Assembly: GCF_005877055.1 (NCBI RefSeq)
Contig: NZ_CP039424.1
Span: 1,674,001 to 1,738,000, forward strand
Direction of reading: 5' to 3'
Origin: Citricoccus sp. SGAir0253
GTDB taxonomy: Bacteria > Actinomycetota > Actinomycetes > Actinomycetales > Micrococcaceae
Length of the DNA stretch: 64,000 bases
A program made the position numbers and the translations under genes. Below are positions 44,375 through 53,047 of this stretch, one piece after another. The number at the start of each line of letters is the position of its first letter. The stretch's first letter is position 1. The notes below the pieces were generated by a model. It had not been told where the DNA came from and did not search any database. It saw nothing but the letters and a program-made list of their open reading frames with translations.

Positions 44375-44409
44375 GGGCACCACGGTAGCCGCTCCGCCGA
44401 GGTCTGGCA

Positions 44410-44415
44410 TAGGGT
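44410..44415 (+). promoter_or_regulatory. -10 box for the DUF5703 gene
   Basis: TAGGGT lies 40 bases before the ATG at 44456, giving a leader that ends in GAAGGAG. It is back to back with the leaderless promoter of the acidic gene. Confidence 0.45.
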
Positions 44416-44455
44416 CTTCAACGTCACGCCCGCACGTGTCCTGCGAAGGAGCCCC

Positions 44456-44692
44456 ATGCGCCACGAGGAGACCACCAGCGGCCTCGAGTCCCTGCACCGG
44501 CGGGACAACTGGGAGTACCTCGTCATGACGGTGGCTCCCCGGGACTCGCTCGCCGCGGCCCGCCGCCGCGTGGTGGAGCACGCCGAGTACGGCAAGTGGG
44601 AGCTGCAGCGCTCGATCCTCTACCGGGGCGGGGCGCGCCGGTACTGGATGCGCCGCCGCGTGATGCGCGTGGAGTCGACGCTCACCGGCTAG
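44456..44692 (+). CDS. DUF5703-family protein
   Basis: The 78-residue basic protein has the core DNWEYLVMTVAPRDSLAAAR and the segment VEHAEYGKWELQRSILYRGG, then an Arg-rich strand RRYWMRRRVMRV. This matches the small actinobacterial DUF5703 family, whose function is unknown. GAAGGAG lies 6 bases before the ATG. Its last 11 bases overlap the 3' end of the convergent acyl-CoA dehydrogenase gene. Confidence 0.8.
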   Translation: MRHEETTSGLESLHRRDNWEYLVMTVAPRDSLAAARRRVVEHAEYGKWELQRSILYRGGARRYWMRRRVMRVESTLTG

Positions 44693-45881
44693 CCGGCCCG
44701 CCCGCCTCCGGGTCGGGCGGCCCGAGCAGGAACGTCGCCAGGGTCCGGTGCGCGGACTCGTCGTCCGAGGGGTGGTAGAGCCCGGCCAGCACGTCGCGGG
44801 ACAGCCGGGAGAGCTCGTGGCCACGGTGGTAGGCGGCCCCGCCGGAGGCCTCGAGGGCGAAGTCGGCCTGCGCCCGCGCCGTGCGCACCGCCTGGGTCTT
44901 GGCGGCCACCAGCCGGGGGAACCACTCCGCGCCCAGGTCCGCGCCGGCGTCGAGGTCCTGGGCCACCGAGCGCAGCTGGGCGTGCACCGCCTGCTGGCGC
45001 AGGGCGGCCTCCCCCGCCTTGTGCCGCAGCACCGGGTCCTGGGACCGGGGCCGCCCCGTCACCCGCGAGGTCCGGCGGGCGAGGCCCTCCGCGGCCAGTT
45101 CCACCGCCCGGTCGCCGATGCCCGTGTAGACCGCGGCCACGAGCGTCAGGAACCCGGCGAAGATGCCGAAGGTCAGCGGGTCCGCGTTCGGCCCCGCCGG
45201 CACGTGGCGGACGATCCGCTCCGCCGGGACCACGGCTCCCTCGAGCCGCGTCGTGTGCGAGTGGGTGGCGCGCATGCCCAGCATGTCCCAGCCGGAGGAG
45301 TCGGCGGACCACCCCCCGGCCGAGCGCTCGAGGAACCCGAAGACCAGTTGCTCGCCGTCCGGGGTGGCGCCGAACAGGCCCAGCCGCGTCCACGCCGGGG
45401 ACAGGCTGGTGAAGACCTTCGTCCCGGTGAAGCGGTAGGAGCCGTCCCCGAGGGGCTCGGCCACCGTGGCGGAGTCGAACAGCACCGCGTCGTTGCCGGG
45501 CTCCGAGATGCCGAACGCGAACACCTCCCCGGCGGCGGACTCCCGGTGGATGAACGCCAGCGAGTCGTCGCCCCGGCCGGCGAGCACGGTCGCCACGGCG
45601 TTCCAGACCAGGTGCATGTTGACGGCCAGGGCGGTGGCGGGGGCGTGCATGGCCAGCACCCGCTGCGCGGCGACGACGGTGCCCAGGTCCCAGCCCAGGC
45701 CCCCCACCCCGCGCGGTGCCAGGGCGCCGAGGTAGCCGACGGCGGCGAGTTCCTCGAGGTCCTGCCGCGGGAAGGCGTTGGACTCGTCGTAGCCGGCGGC
45801 CCGGGCGCGGACTCCGGCCAGCAGTTCCGGCGCCAGGACGGAGCCGACGGCGGCCATCCGGGGATCGTGCGGGAGGGGCAT
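44682..45881 (-). CDS. Acyl-CoA dehydrogenase-family flavoprotein
   Basis: The 399-residue protein has the three-part acyl-CoA dehydrogenase fold. It comprises a helical N-domain, a central beta-domain (FAFGISEPGNDAVLFDSATV and YRFTGTKVFTSLSPAW) and a helical C-domain (ASGGAAYHRGHELSRLSRDVLAGLYHPSDDESAH). The typical catalytic Glu position near residue 375 is not obvious, so it may be a specialised member (for example a desulfurisation- or oxygenase-type relative such as DszC or SfnB) rather than a beta-oxidation enzyme. FAD binding is expected. GAAGGAG precedes the ATG. No fatty-acid genes adjoin it. Confidence 0.82.
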   Translation of the reverse strand: MPLPHDPRMAAVGSVLAPELLAGVRARAAGYDESNAFPRQDLEELAAVGYLGALAPRGVGGLGWDLGTVVAAQRVLAMHAPATALAVNMHLVWNAVATVLAGRGDDSLAFIHRESAAGEVFAFGISEPGNDAVLFDSATVAEPLGDGSYRFTGTKVFTSLSPAWTRLGLFGATPDGEQLVFGFLERSAGGWSADSSGWDMLGMRATHSHTTRLEGAVVPAERIVRHVPAGPNADPLTFGIFAGFLTLVAAVYTGIGDRAVELAAEGLARRTSRVTGRPRSQDPVLRHKAGEAALRQQAVHAQLRSVAQDLDAGADLGAEWFPRLVAAKTQAVRTARAQADFALEASGGAAYHRGHELSRLSRDVLAGLYHPSDDESAHRTLATFLLGPPDPEAGGPASR

Positions 45882-45913
45882 GGCGCTCCTTCGGTCGGGG
45901 CCGGGGCGGGGTC

Positions 45914-47245
45914 TCAGCGGGGCTCGAGCAGGCGCAGCAGGACGCGGCAGCCGAACTCGAGGGAGTCCACCGGGACGCGTTCGTCGATCCCGTGGAACAG
46001 GCCGGTGAAGTCGAGGTCAGCGGGCAGCCGCAGCGGGGCGAAGCCGTAGCCGGCGATCCCCAGCCGGGACAGGGACTTGTTGTCCGTGCCGCCGGACATC
46101 ATGAACGGCAGCACCGGCGCGCCGGGGTCCTCGGCCTGCACGCACGCCACCATGAGGTCCACGAGGTCCCCGGAGAACGGGACCTCGAGGGAGATGTCCC
46201 GGTGCTCGGACGAGAACGTCACCCCGTCCCCGGCCAGGGCGCGCAGCGTCGCCATGACCTCCTCCTCCTGCCCCGGCAGGAAGCGCACGTCCACCGTGGC
46301 CCGGGCCCGACCCGGGATCACGTTGTGCTTGTACCCGGCCGTGAGGCCCGTGGGGTTGGAGCTGTTGCGCAGCGTGGAGCCCACGAACCGGGCGGCGGTG
46401 CCGAGGGCCTCCAGCTGGGGGGCGGGGTCGGCCTCGTCGAAGTCCACCCCGCAGATCTCGGCGACCTGCTCGAGCAGCGCCCGGGTGGTCTTGGTGTACT
46501 CCACCGGCCACTCGTGGCGGCCGATGCGCTCGACGGCGCCCGCGAGCCGGGTGACCGCGTTGTCCGGGTGCACCCCGGAGCCGTGGCCCGGGGTCCCCAC
46601 CGCGCTGAGGTTGAGCCAGGCCAGGCCCTTCTCCGCGGTCTGCAGCAGGTAGGCGCGGCGGCCGCGGATCTCGGTGGAGAAGCCGCCGACCTCGCTCACG
46701 GCCTCGGTGGCCCCCGCGAACACCTCGGGGTGCTCGTCGACCATCCACTGGGCGCCGTGGACGCCACCGGCCTCCTCGTCCGCGAAGAAGGCGACGACGA
46801 TGTCACGGCGGGGACTGCGTCCGCCGCGGTGCAGCTCGCGCAGGACGGTGAGGATCATGGCGTCCATGCCCTTCATGTCCACGGCCCCGCGGCCCCAGAC
46901 CATGCCGTCGCGCAGCTCGGCGGCGAACGGGTCGACGCTCCACTCCGAGGCCTCGGCGGGCACCACGTCCAGGTGCCCGTGGAGCACGAGGGCGGGGGCG
47001 TCCGGATCCCAGCCGGCCATCCGGGCCACGACCGTGGCGCGCCCCGGAGAGGACTCGTAGATCCGCGGCTCGAGCCCGGCCTCGCGCAGCGCCGCCGCGC
47101 AGTACTCGGCGGCCTCGCGCTCACCCCGGGCGTCGTTGCCCCCGTAGTTGGTGGTGTCGATCCGGATGAGGTCCCGGCACGTCTCCACCACCTCCTCGCG
47201 CAGGGCGGACGGACGGTCGGCGGCGGGCCGGGATCCAGGGCTCAT
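45914..47245 (-). CDS. M20-family metallopeptidase
   Basis: The 443-residue protein has the M20 zinc ligands HGHLDVVPAE (about 85), VWGRGAVDMKG (about 115) and DEEAGGVHGAQW (about 150), the dimerisation lid, and a late His in LFHGIDERVPVDSLE (about 420). Enzymes of this group (CPG2/ArgE/DapE-like, often annotated as M20/M25/M40) cleave N-acyl amino acids or dipeptides. The substrate is not determinable. TACAGT lies 6 bases before the ATG at 47245, giving a leaderless start and excluding the longer open frame that runs toward the tRNA. It is followed 32 bases later by the acyl-CoA dehydrogenase gene start. Confidence 0.88.
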   Translation of the reverse strand: MSPGSRPAADRPSALREEVVETCRDLIRIDTTNYGGNDARGEREAAEYCAAALREAGLEPRIYESSPGRATVVARMAGWDPDAPALVLHGHLDVVPAEASEWSVDPFAAELRDGMVWGRGAVDMKGMDAMILTVLRELHRGGRSPRRDIVVAFFADEEAGGVHGAQWMVDEHPEVFAGATEAVSEVGGFSTEIRGRRAYLLQTAEKGLAWLNLSAVGTPGHGSGVHPDNAVTRLAGAVERIGRHEWPVEYTKTTRALLEQVAEICGVDFDEADPAPQLEALGTAARFVGSTLRNSSNPTGLTAGYKHNVIPGRARATVDVRFLPGQEEEVMATLRALAGDGVTFSSEHRDISLEVPFSGDLVDLMVACVQAEDPGAPVLPFMMSGGTDNKSLSRLGIAGYGFAPLRLPADLDFTGLFHGIDERVPVDSLEFGCRVLLRLLEPR

Positions 47246-47355
47246 GCCCCCACTGTAGTCAGGGCCCCCTCCCCGGCCGGGGTCCCCGGGCCGTCTCCCG
47301 GCACCCGCCACCGGCCCGTCGGGCCGGATGGTCACGAGCACCCCGGGAACCGTGC

Positions 47356-47361
47356 TAGGCT
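47356..47361 (+). promoter_or_regulatory. -10 box for tRNA-Leu
   Basis: TAGGCT lies 37 bases before the mature tRNA. A small hairpin (TGCCT TTCG AGGCA, 47371-47384) occupies the leader and may help 5' processing. A -35 is not clear. Confidence 0.5.
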
Positions 47362-47392
47362 GTTCGTCGTTGCCTTTCGAGGCAGGCAGTGC

Positions 47393-47477
47393 GCGCGAGT
47401 GGCGGAATTGGCAGACGCGCAGCGTTGAGGTCGCTGTGCCCGCAAGGGCGTGGGGGTTCAAGTCCCCCCTCGCGCAC
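47393..47477 (+). tRNA. tRNA-Leu (GAG)
   Basis: The full class II cloverleaf is present. The acceptor stem is GCGCGAG / CTCGCGC with discriminator A. The D arm is GGCGGAATTGGCAGACGC and the anticodon stem CAGCG/CGCTG with loop TTGAGGT (anticodon GAG, 47427-47429). A long variable arm is CCC GCAA GGG and the T arm GGGGG TTCAAGT CCCCC. CCA is not encoded. It reads CUC and CUU. It stands alone between the M20 and PhyH genes with its own promoter and terminator. Confidence 0.97.
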
Positions 47478-47505
47478 TGGTGATGACCCGGTTCGACCGG
47501 GGCCC

Positions 47506-47536
47506 GTGGGGCCGGTCTTCGAGACCGGCCCCACGG
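47506..47536 (+). terminator. Terminator after tRNA-Leu
   Basis: CGTGGGGCCGGTC at 47506-47518 pairs perfectly with GACCGGCCCCACG at 47524-47536 across a short loop, beginning 29 bases after the tRNA. No T tract follows. Confidence 0.75.
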
Positions 47537-47649
47537 TCGTCTCACCACGGGGCCGGCGTCCGGGAGGCTACCGGCAGCCGGTACTCGATCTCCACGTGGA
47601 CGGATCTCCTCCCTCGTCAGCGGTCCGATCCGTCACTACCGTTCGGTCC

Positions 47650-48552
47650 ATGACCACCTCGCTCACCAGCGCCTCCGCCCTGGGGCGCGCCGCCAACCGC
47701 GCCAAGCGCCAGTTCCTCTCCCGGTTCCCGCCCGCCCGGTGGGCCGCCGACGGCCGGCACGAGGAGCGCCGGCGGCGGTGGGCTCCGCACCTGCCCCCGC
47801 TGGACCCCGAGCAGGCCTCCCTCGTGTCCGCCCTCCACCGGGACGCCATCAGGGTGGGCCCGCTCGAGGACCTGGCGGTCCCGGGCACGACCGGCCTCCT
47901 GGCCGCCCTCGAGGGCCTGACGCAGTCGCTCGCCGCGGTCCCGCCCCGAGGGGCCAGCACCGTGCGCCCCACCCCGGACGACCTCCTCGCGGACCTCTCC
48001 GTCTGGCACTGGGGACTGCAGGACCGGTTGCTGGACGTGGTGGAGAACTACCTCGGCGTCCCGGCCCGGTACTACGGGGCAGACGTGCGGCGCGAGGTGG
48101 GCGACAGCCGGGCCGAGGGGGTCCGGCAGTGGCACCGCGACGCCGAGGACCGACGCACCGTCAAGGTCCTGGTCTGGCTCAACGACGTCGACGAGGCGGG
48201 CGGGCCCTACGCCTACCTCCCCCTGGCCGCCAGCCTGGACGCGGTGGACCGGCTCGGGTACGTGGCCGGCTTCGTGGACGACCGGCGGCTCGGGGCCGCC
48301 GTCCCGGAGGCCACCGCCCGGCTGGTCACCGGGCCGCGGTGGACCGCGATCGTGGCGGACAACTGCCGGCTGCTGCACCGGGCCACTCCCCCGGTGGCCC
48401 GGGACCGGTTCTCGGTCACCTACACGTGGTCCTCCCGCACCCCTGTCAAGACGGAGCCCGCGCCGGCCTACACGCCCGCGCAGCGGCGCCGGATCCGCTC
48501 CGGCCTCAGCCGGCGGCAGCTGGAGTGCCTTCCCCCCGCCCTGCGGCACTGA
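47650..48552 (+). CDS. PhyH-like Fe(II)/2-oxoglutarate dioxygenase
   Basis: The 300-residue protein has the double-stranded beta-helix iron site. It has HxD in RQWHRDAEDRRTVKVL near 158-173, then a WLNDVDEAGGPYAYLP strand, and the distal His in CRLLHRATPP near 240 followed by Arg in RDRFSVTYTW. These match phytanoyl-CoA dioxygenase (PhyH) family members acting on small molecules or lipids. The N-terminal 60 residues are basic. The substrate is unknown and no biosynthesis cluster adjoins it. The ATG at 47650 follows TACCGT by 7 bases, so the mRNA is probably leaderless; the open frame upstream into the tRNA is not coding. Confidence 0.75.
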   Translation: MTTSLTSASALGRAANRAKRQFLSRFPPARWAADGRHEERRRRWAPHLPPLDPEQASLVSALHRDAIRVGPLEDLAVPGTTGLLAALEGLTQSLAAVPPRGASTVRPTPDDLLADLSVWHWGLQDRLLDVVENYLGVPARYYGADVRREVGDSRAEGVRQWHRDAEDRRTVKVLVWLNDVDEAGGPYAYLPLAASLDAVDRLGYVAGFVDDRRLGAAVPEATARLVTGPRWTAIVADNCRLLHRATPPVARDRFSVTYTWSSRTPVKTEPAPAYTPAQRRRIRSGLSRRQLECLPPALRH

Positions 48553-48657
48553 CCCCGCGGCGGGCGGCCCGGCCCCGGGCGTCCTGCAATAATCGGGACA
48601 GCGGGGCCACGCGTCGGTGGTCCCGAGCCCCCGGACGTGAGAAGAGGCCCACTCGCC

Positions 48658-50883
48658 ATGACCGAAGCCCGTGACCTGCTCGAACGGCTCGCGCGCGCCC
48701 ACGGCGTCCAGCCGTCCTACCAGGGCCACGACGGCCGGCGGCACGCCGTGGCCGACCACACCCTCGTCGCGGTGCTGGCCGCCCTGGGCTGCCACGTCGA
48801 GGCCGACGGCACGGCCGGGCTGCAGGCGGCCCTCGAGCGGCGCCGCCTCGCCCCCTGGCGCCGGGTGCTGCCGCCCACCACCGTGTGCCACGCCGGTTCG
48901 GGCGGGTCGGTGGCCGTGCACGTCCCGCACGGCAGCGCGGTCACCGTGGAGGCCGCCCTGGAGGACGGCAGCCGGCGTCGCCTCGACCAGCTCGAGGACT
49001 TCACCGAGCCGCAGCTCGTGGCCGGCCGGCAGGTCGGCCAGGCCACCTTCCGGCTGCCCGCCGACCTCCCCCTGGGCTGGCACCGCCTCGTGGCGCACCT
49101 GGCCGCGGGCGAGGACGCGGAGGCCGCGCTGGTCGTGGTCCCGGACCGCCTGGGGACGGCCGACGCCTTCGCCGAGAGGCGCGGCTGGGGCCTGGCGGTC
49201 CAGCTGTACTCGACCCGGTCCTCCCGTTCCTGGGGTCTGGGCGACCTGCACGACCTTGCCGACCTGGCGGTGCAGACGGCCGCGCACGGGGGTGACTACG
49301 TCCTGTCCAACCCGCTGCACGCCTCCGCCCCGCAGCCGCCGGTCGTCTCCTCCCCCTACTCCCCGTCCACGCGCCGGTACCTGCACCCGATGTACCTGCG
49401 CATCGAGGACGTGCCCGAGTACGCCGCGCTCGGGCCCCGTCGCCGCGCCCGCGTCGAGGACCTCGCGGCGCAGCGGCGCCGGGACAACGCCGACCCGGAC
49501 GCCCTGGACCGCGACGCGGCCTACGGCGCCAAGCTGCAGGCCCTGCGCTGGATGCACCAAGTCACCCCCACGCCGGAGCGCGCGGCGGCGTACGCCGCCT
49601 ACCGCGAGGCGGAGGGCCGGGGCCTGGAGGACTTCGCCCTGTGGTGCGCCCTGCGTTCGGCGTATCCCCACGACGACCCGGTGTGGCGGGATCCCGGCCT
49701 GGTCCCCGGCGGGCCGCGGGCCGAGCGGCTGCGCGAGGAGCTCGCCGAGGACGTGGACTTCCACCGCTGGCTGCAGTGGCTGTGCGACACCCAGCTCGCC
49801 GCCGCCCAGTCCGCCGCCCGCGGCGCCGGCATGCGCCTGGGCATCATGCAGGACCTCGCCGTCGGGGCGGACCGCGACAACGCGGACTCGTGGATGCTGC
49901 AGGACCTGCTCGTCCCCTCGATGTCCGTGGGCGCCCCGCCGGACATGTACAACCAGCTGGGCCAGGACTGGTCGCAGTCCCCGTGGCATCCGGAGCGGCT
50001 GGCCGAGACCGGCTACCGGGCCTACCGGGACATGCTGCGCTCGATCCTGCGCCACGCCGGGGGGATCCGCGTGGACCACGTCCTGGGCCTGTTCCGCCTG
50101 TGGTGGGTCCCGGTCGGGGGCTCCCCCACGGAGGGCGCCTACGTCACCTACGACCACGAGGCGATGGTGGGCATCCTGGCCCTCGAGGCCCACCGGGCCG
50201 GCGCCGTCGTCGTCGGCGAGGACCTGGGCACCTTCGAGCCGTGGGTCCAGGACTACCTGGCCCGCCGGGGACTGCTGGGCACCTCGATCCTGTGGTTCGA
50301 GCAGCGCGACGGCCGGCCGCGTCCGCCGCGGGAGTACCGCTCGCGCTGCCTGTCCTCCGTGAACACGCACGACCTGCCCCCGACCGCGGGCTACCTCGCC
50401 GGGCTGCACCTGGACCTGCGCGAGCGGCTCGGACTGCTCGCCGGGGACGCCGCGGACGAGCGACGGCGCGCCGCGGCCGAGCGCGACGCGTTCCTGCACG
50501 CCCTCGTCGAGGACGGGTTCCTGCCGACCGGGCCGGCACCGGACCTCACCGACCCGGCGGCCGTGGCCGACGTCGTGGTGGCCCTGCACCGCTACCTCGC
50601 CCGCGCCCCCTCCCTGCTGCACGGCGTCGCGCTCGTGGACGCGGTGGGCGAGCGGCGCATCCAGAACCAGCCCGGCACGGGACAGGACGAGTACCCCAAC
50701 TGGGAGATCCCGCTGGCCGACGCCACGGGCCGGCCCGTGCTCATCGACCGGCTCGACGACGTCCCCGGCTTCGCGCGGCTGCTGGACGCCGTGGACGCCG
50801 AGCTGCGGGGCGAGCCCTCCGCGGCGGGAGCGGCCGGTGGCACGCGCGCGGCCCGGGACGAGTCCGTGCACGGCCGGCCGTGA
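48658..50883 (+). CDS. malQ: 4-alpha-glucanotransferase MalQ
   Basis: The 741-residue GH77 enzyme has an N-terminal beta-sandwich typical of the long actinobacterial form (about 1-175), then the barrel. Barrel motifs are VLSNPLHASAPQPP, MQDLAVGADRDNADSW, IRVDHVLGLFRLWW (nucleophile Asp), VVGEDLGTFEPW (acid/base Glu) and SVNTHDLPPTAGY. It transfers alpha-1,4-glucan chains between maltodextrins in glycogen and maltose use. The ATG at 48658 is preferred over GTG 48637 because an AGAAGAGG site lies between them. mshA follows by 10 bases. Confidence 0.92.
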   Translation: MTEARDLLERLARAHGVQPSYQGHDGRRHAVADHTLVAVLAALGCHVEADGTAGLQAALERRRLAPWRRVLPPTTVCHAGSGGSVAVHVPHGSAVTVEAALEDGSRRRLDQLEDFTEPQLVAGRQVGQATFRLPADLPLGWHRLVAHLAAGEDAEAALVVVPDRLGTADAFAERRGWGLAVQLYSTRSSRSWGLGDLHDLADLAVQTAAHGGDYVLSNPLHASAPQPPVVSSPYSPSTRRYLHPMYLRIEDVPEYAALGPRRRARVEDLAAQRRRDNADPDALDRDAAYGAKLQALRWMHQVTPTPERAAAYAAYREAEGRGLEDFALWCALRSAYPHDDPVWRDPGLVPGGPRAERLREELAEDVDFHRWLQWLCDTQLAAAQSAARGAGMRLGIMQDLAVGADRDNADSWMLQDLLVPSMSVGAPPDMYNQLGQDWSQSPWHPERLAETGYRAYRDMLRSILRHAGGIRVDHVLGLFRLWWVPVGGSPTEGAYVTYDHEAMVGILALEAHRAGAVVVGEDLGTFEPWVQDYLARRGLLGTSILWFEQRDGRPRPPREYRSRCLSSVNTHDLPPTAGYLAGLHLDLRERLGLLAGDAADERRRAAAERDAFLHALVEDGFLPTGPAPDLTDPAAVADVVVALHRYLARAPSLLHGVALVDAVGERRIQNQPGTGQDEYPNWEIPLADATGRPVLIDRLDDVPGFARLLDAVDAELRGEPSAAGAAGGTRAARDESVHGRP

Positions 50884-50893
50884 GCGGCCGGCC

Positions 50894-52138
50894 ATGAGCG
50901 CTCCGGCCCCGGAGCCCTTCGGCATCGTGATGGTGTCCCTGCACACCTCTCCCCTGGCGCAGCCGGGGCAGGGCGACGCCGGGGGCCTCAACGTCTACGT
51001 GCGCCACCTCGCCATCCGGCTGGCCGCCACGGGCCACCGGGTGTGGGTGCTGACCCGGCGCGACCGTGCGGGCCAGCGCGCCGAGGACCTGCCGGTGCCC
51101 GCCGCTGCGGGCGCGGCGCGGGCCACCGTGCTGCCCGTCCCCGCCGGACCCGCCGGCCCCGTGGCCAAGGAGGACCTGCCCCGCTGGGTGGACGACTTCG
51201 CCGCCGCCGCGCCGGGCGTGCTGGCCGCCGCCGGGGGGTGCCAGGGCGAGGACTGCCGGTGGATCGTCCACTCCCACTACTGGCTCTCCGGGCTGGCCGG
51301 GCTGGCCGTGTCCCGTTCCCTGCGCGCCCCGCTGGTGCACACGATGCACACGATGGCCGCGGTGAAGAACGCCCGGGACCGGCGGTCCGCCGAGCCGGAG
51401 GAGCGGGAGGCCGCCGAGCAGCAGATCGCCTCCGCCGCGGACCTGCTCGTGGCGAACACCCCCGCCGAGCGCGAGGAACTGGTGGACCACTACGGCGCGG
51501 ACGCCGACCGCATCACCGTCATCCCGCCCGGGGTGGACACCACGGTCTTCACCGAGCACGGCCCCGTCCGCTGGCCGGGCCGGCCCGCCCCGCTGAACGT
51601 CCTGTTCGCCGGCCGGATCCAGGGCCACAAGGGACCGCAGGTGCTCCTGCGCGCGCTCGGGCTGCTGCGGCGCCGCCACGGCGGACCGCCGCCGCTGGCC
51701 CTGCACCTGACCGGGGCGGCCTCGGGCCGGCACGAGCTGGACCTGGACGCGATCGTGGCCCAGGAGGGCCTCGGGGACGTGGTGAGCACCTCGGGGCCGG
51801 TCAGTGCGCCGGACCTGGCGGCCGCCTTCCGCGCCGCCCACGTCGTGGCGGTGCCCAGCTTCTCGGAGTCCTTCGGGCTCGTGGCCCTCGAGGCCCAGGC
51901 CTGCGGGACCCCCGTCCTCGCCCACCGGGTGGGCGGACTCGTGCACGCCGTGGCCGACGGCGTGACCGGCCGGCTCGTGGACTCCCTCGACCCGGCGGAC
52001 TGGGCCGACGCGTTCGAGGCCGTCCTCGCGGATCCCGCGGCGTGGCGTGCCCTCGGCCCGGCCGCCGCCCGGAGGGCGCGGGGCTTCAGCTGGGACGCGA
52101 TGGCCGACCGCATGACGCGGGCCTACGCGGCACTCTGA
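50894..52138 (+). CDS. mshA: D-inositol-3-phosphate glycosyltransferase MshA
   Basis: The 414-residue GT-B (GT4) enzyme carries the MshA signature HTSPLAQPGQGDAGGLNVY near residue 15, then IVHSHYWLSGLAGL, APLVHTMHTMAAVKNARD, IPPGVDTTVF, and the donor-binding VPSFSESFGLVALEAQACG with the E-x7-E pair. It transfers GlcNAc from UDP-GlcNAc to inositol-3-phosphate, the first committed step of mycothiol synthesis; mshC lies 8 kb away. The ATG is 10 bases past the malQ stop, so it probably shares its message. Its 3' end overlaps the convergent MaoC gene by 16 bases. Confidence 0.87.
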   Translation: MSAPAPEPFGIVMVSLHTSPLAQPGQGDAGGLNVYVRHLAIRLAATGHRVWVLTRRDRAGQRAEDLPVPAAAGAARATVLPVPAGPAGPVAKEDLPRWVDDFAAAAPGVLAAAGGCQGEDCRWIVHSHYWLSGLAGLAVSRSLRAPLVHTMHTMAAVKNARDRRSAEPEEREAAEQQIASAADLLVANTPAEREELVDHYGADADRITVIPPGVDTTVFTEHGPVRWPGRPAPLNVLFAGRIQGHKGPQVLLRALGLLRRRHGGPPPLALHLTGAASGRHELDLDAIVAQEGLGDVVSTSGPVSAPDLAAAFRAAHVVAVPSFSESFGLVALEAQACGTPVLAHRVGGLVHAVADGVTGRLVDSLDPADWADAFEAVLADPAAWRALGPAAARRARGFSWDAMADRMTRAYAAL

Positions 52139-53031
52139 CCGTCCCGCGGACCCGGCAGCGCGATCCGCCCGGTGAAGTGCGGCCGGAGGCGGCGCGGATC
52201 CCACGCCGTGACCTCCGTGAGCCCGTCCGCGGGGTGGCGGACGGACACGTCCACCGTCCCCGGCAGCCGCACCGGCGTCGCGAAGTCGATCTCCCAGCGG
52301 TGTCCGGCACCCGCCGGCTCCCGGCCCGCCAGCATGCGCCCGGCCAGGTACATGCCGTGGGCGATCATGCCGGGCTGGCCGAGGGCGCGGGCGGCCAGGG
52401 GGTTCAGGTGGATGGGGTTGTAGTCGCCGGAGAGGGCGGCGTACCGGCGCCCCGTCGCGGCGGGCAGCCGCCACCGCGCCGTCAGCGGCGGCGCCTCGAA
52501 GCCCGGTCGTGCGGGCCGTTCCGGCCTCTCGTGGCCGTCCAGCCGGACACCCCGGGCCAGGTAGGTCGAGGTCCCCTCCCAGAGCGGTTCCGCGGCCGGG
52601 GCGCCGGGGCCGTCCGGTCCGTGCACGGTCACCACGAGGTCCACGGCGGTCCCGGCCGGGTGCGGCGCGAGGCCCGTGGCCGTGGCGGCGACCTGCAGGG
52701 GAACGCCCGCCGGGACGGGCCGCCGGTGGTGCACGCGGTTGCGCAGGTGCACGAGGCCCAGCAGCGGCAGCGGGAAGTCCGGCGCGGACACCAGGGCCAT
52801 CGCTGCCGGGAAGGCGGCGACGTGGACGAGCACCGAGGGCAGGTCGCCGCGAGAGGACCGGCCCGTGTGCGGGTACAGCGCCGCATGGGAGCGGACGAGG
52901 TCCTCCCCGATGACGTGGTCGCGGACCACCACGGTGCGCGCGGGCAGCCGCTGCGGGCGACGGCGCCGCAGCACGGCGTCGCCGGCGGCGGCGGACAGCG
53001 CCGCACGGTAGCCGGCGGCCAGGGAGGGCAT
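52123..53031 (-). CDS. MaoC-like (R)-specific enoyl-CoA hydratase/dehydratase
   Basis: The 302-residue protein has a double hot-dog. The N-terminal half is degenerate. The C-terminal half carries the hydratase-2 motif YAALSGDYNPIHLNPLAAR then GQPGMIAHGMYLAGRML, with the catalytic Asp and His. This resembles mycobacterial HtdX and yeast-type R-hydratases, which interconvert trans-2-enoyl and (R)-3-hydroxyacyl-CoA or ACP. It lies 16 bases after the FabG-type ketoreductase gene, so the two act in sequence. ATG 53031 is chosen as GGAG lies about 8 bases before it; an ATG five codons earlier is the alternative. Confidence 0.85.
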   Translation of the reverse strand: MPSLAAGYRAALSAAAGDAVLRRRRPQRLPARTVVVRDHVIGEDLVRSHAALYPHTGRSSRGDLPSVLVHVAAFPAAMALVSAPDFPLPLLGLVHLRNRVHHRRPVPAGVPLQVAATATGLAPHPAGTAVDLVVTVHGPDGPGAPAAEPLWEGTSTYLARGVRLDGHERPERPARPGFEAPPLTARWRLPAATGRRYAALSGDYNPIHLNPLAARALGQPGMIAHGMYLAGRMLAGREPAGAGHRWEIDFATPVRLPGTVDVSVRHPADGLTEVTAWDPRRLRPHFTGRIALPGPRDGQSAA

Positions 53032-53047
53032 GGTCTCTCGCTCCACC

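Noticed and set aside
47393-47477. tRNA-Leu as an integration site of a mobile element
   Set aside because: No integrase, no direct repeat of the tRNA 3' end, and flanking genes look native.
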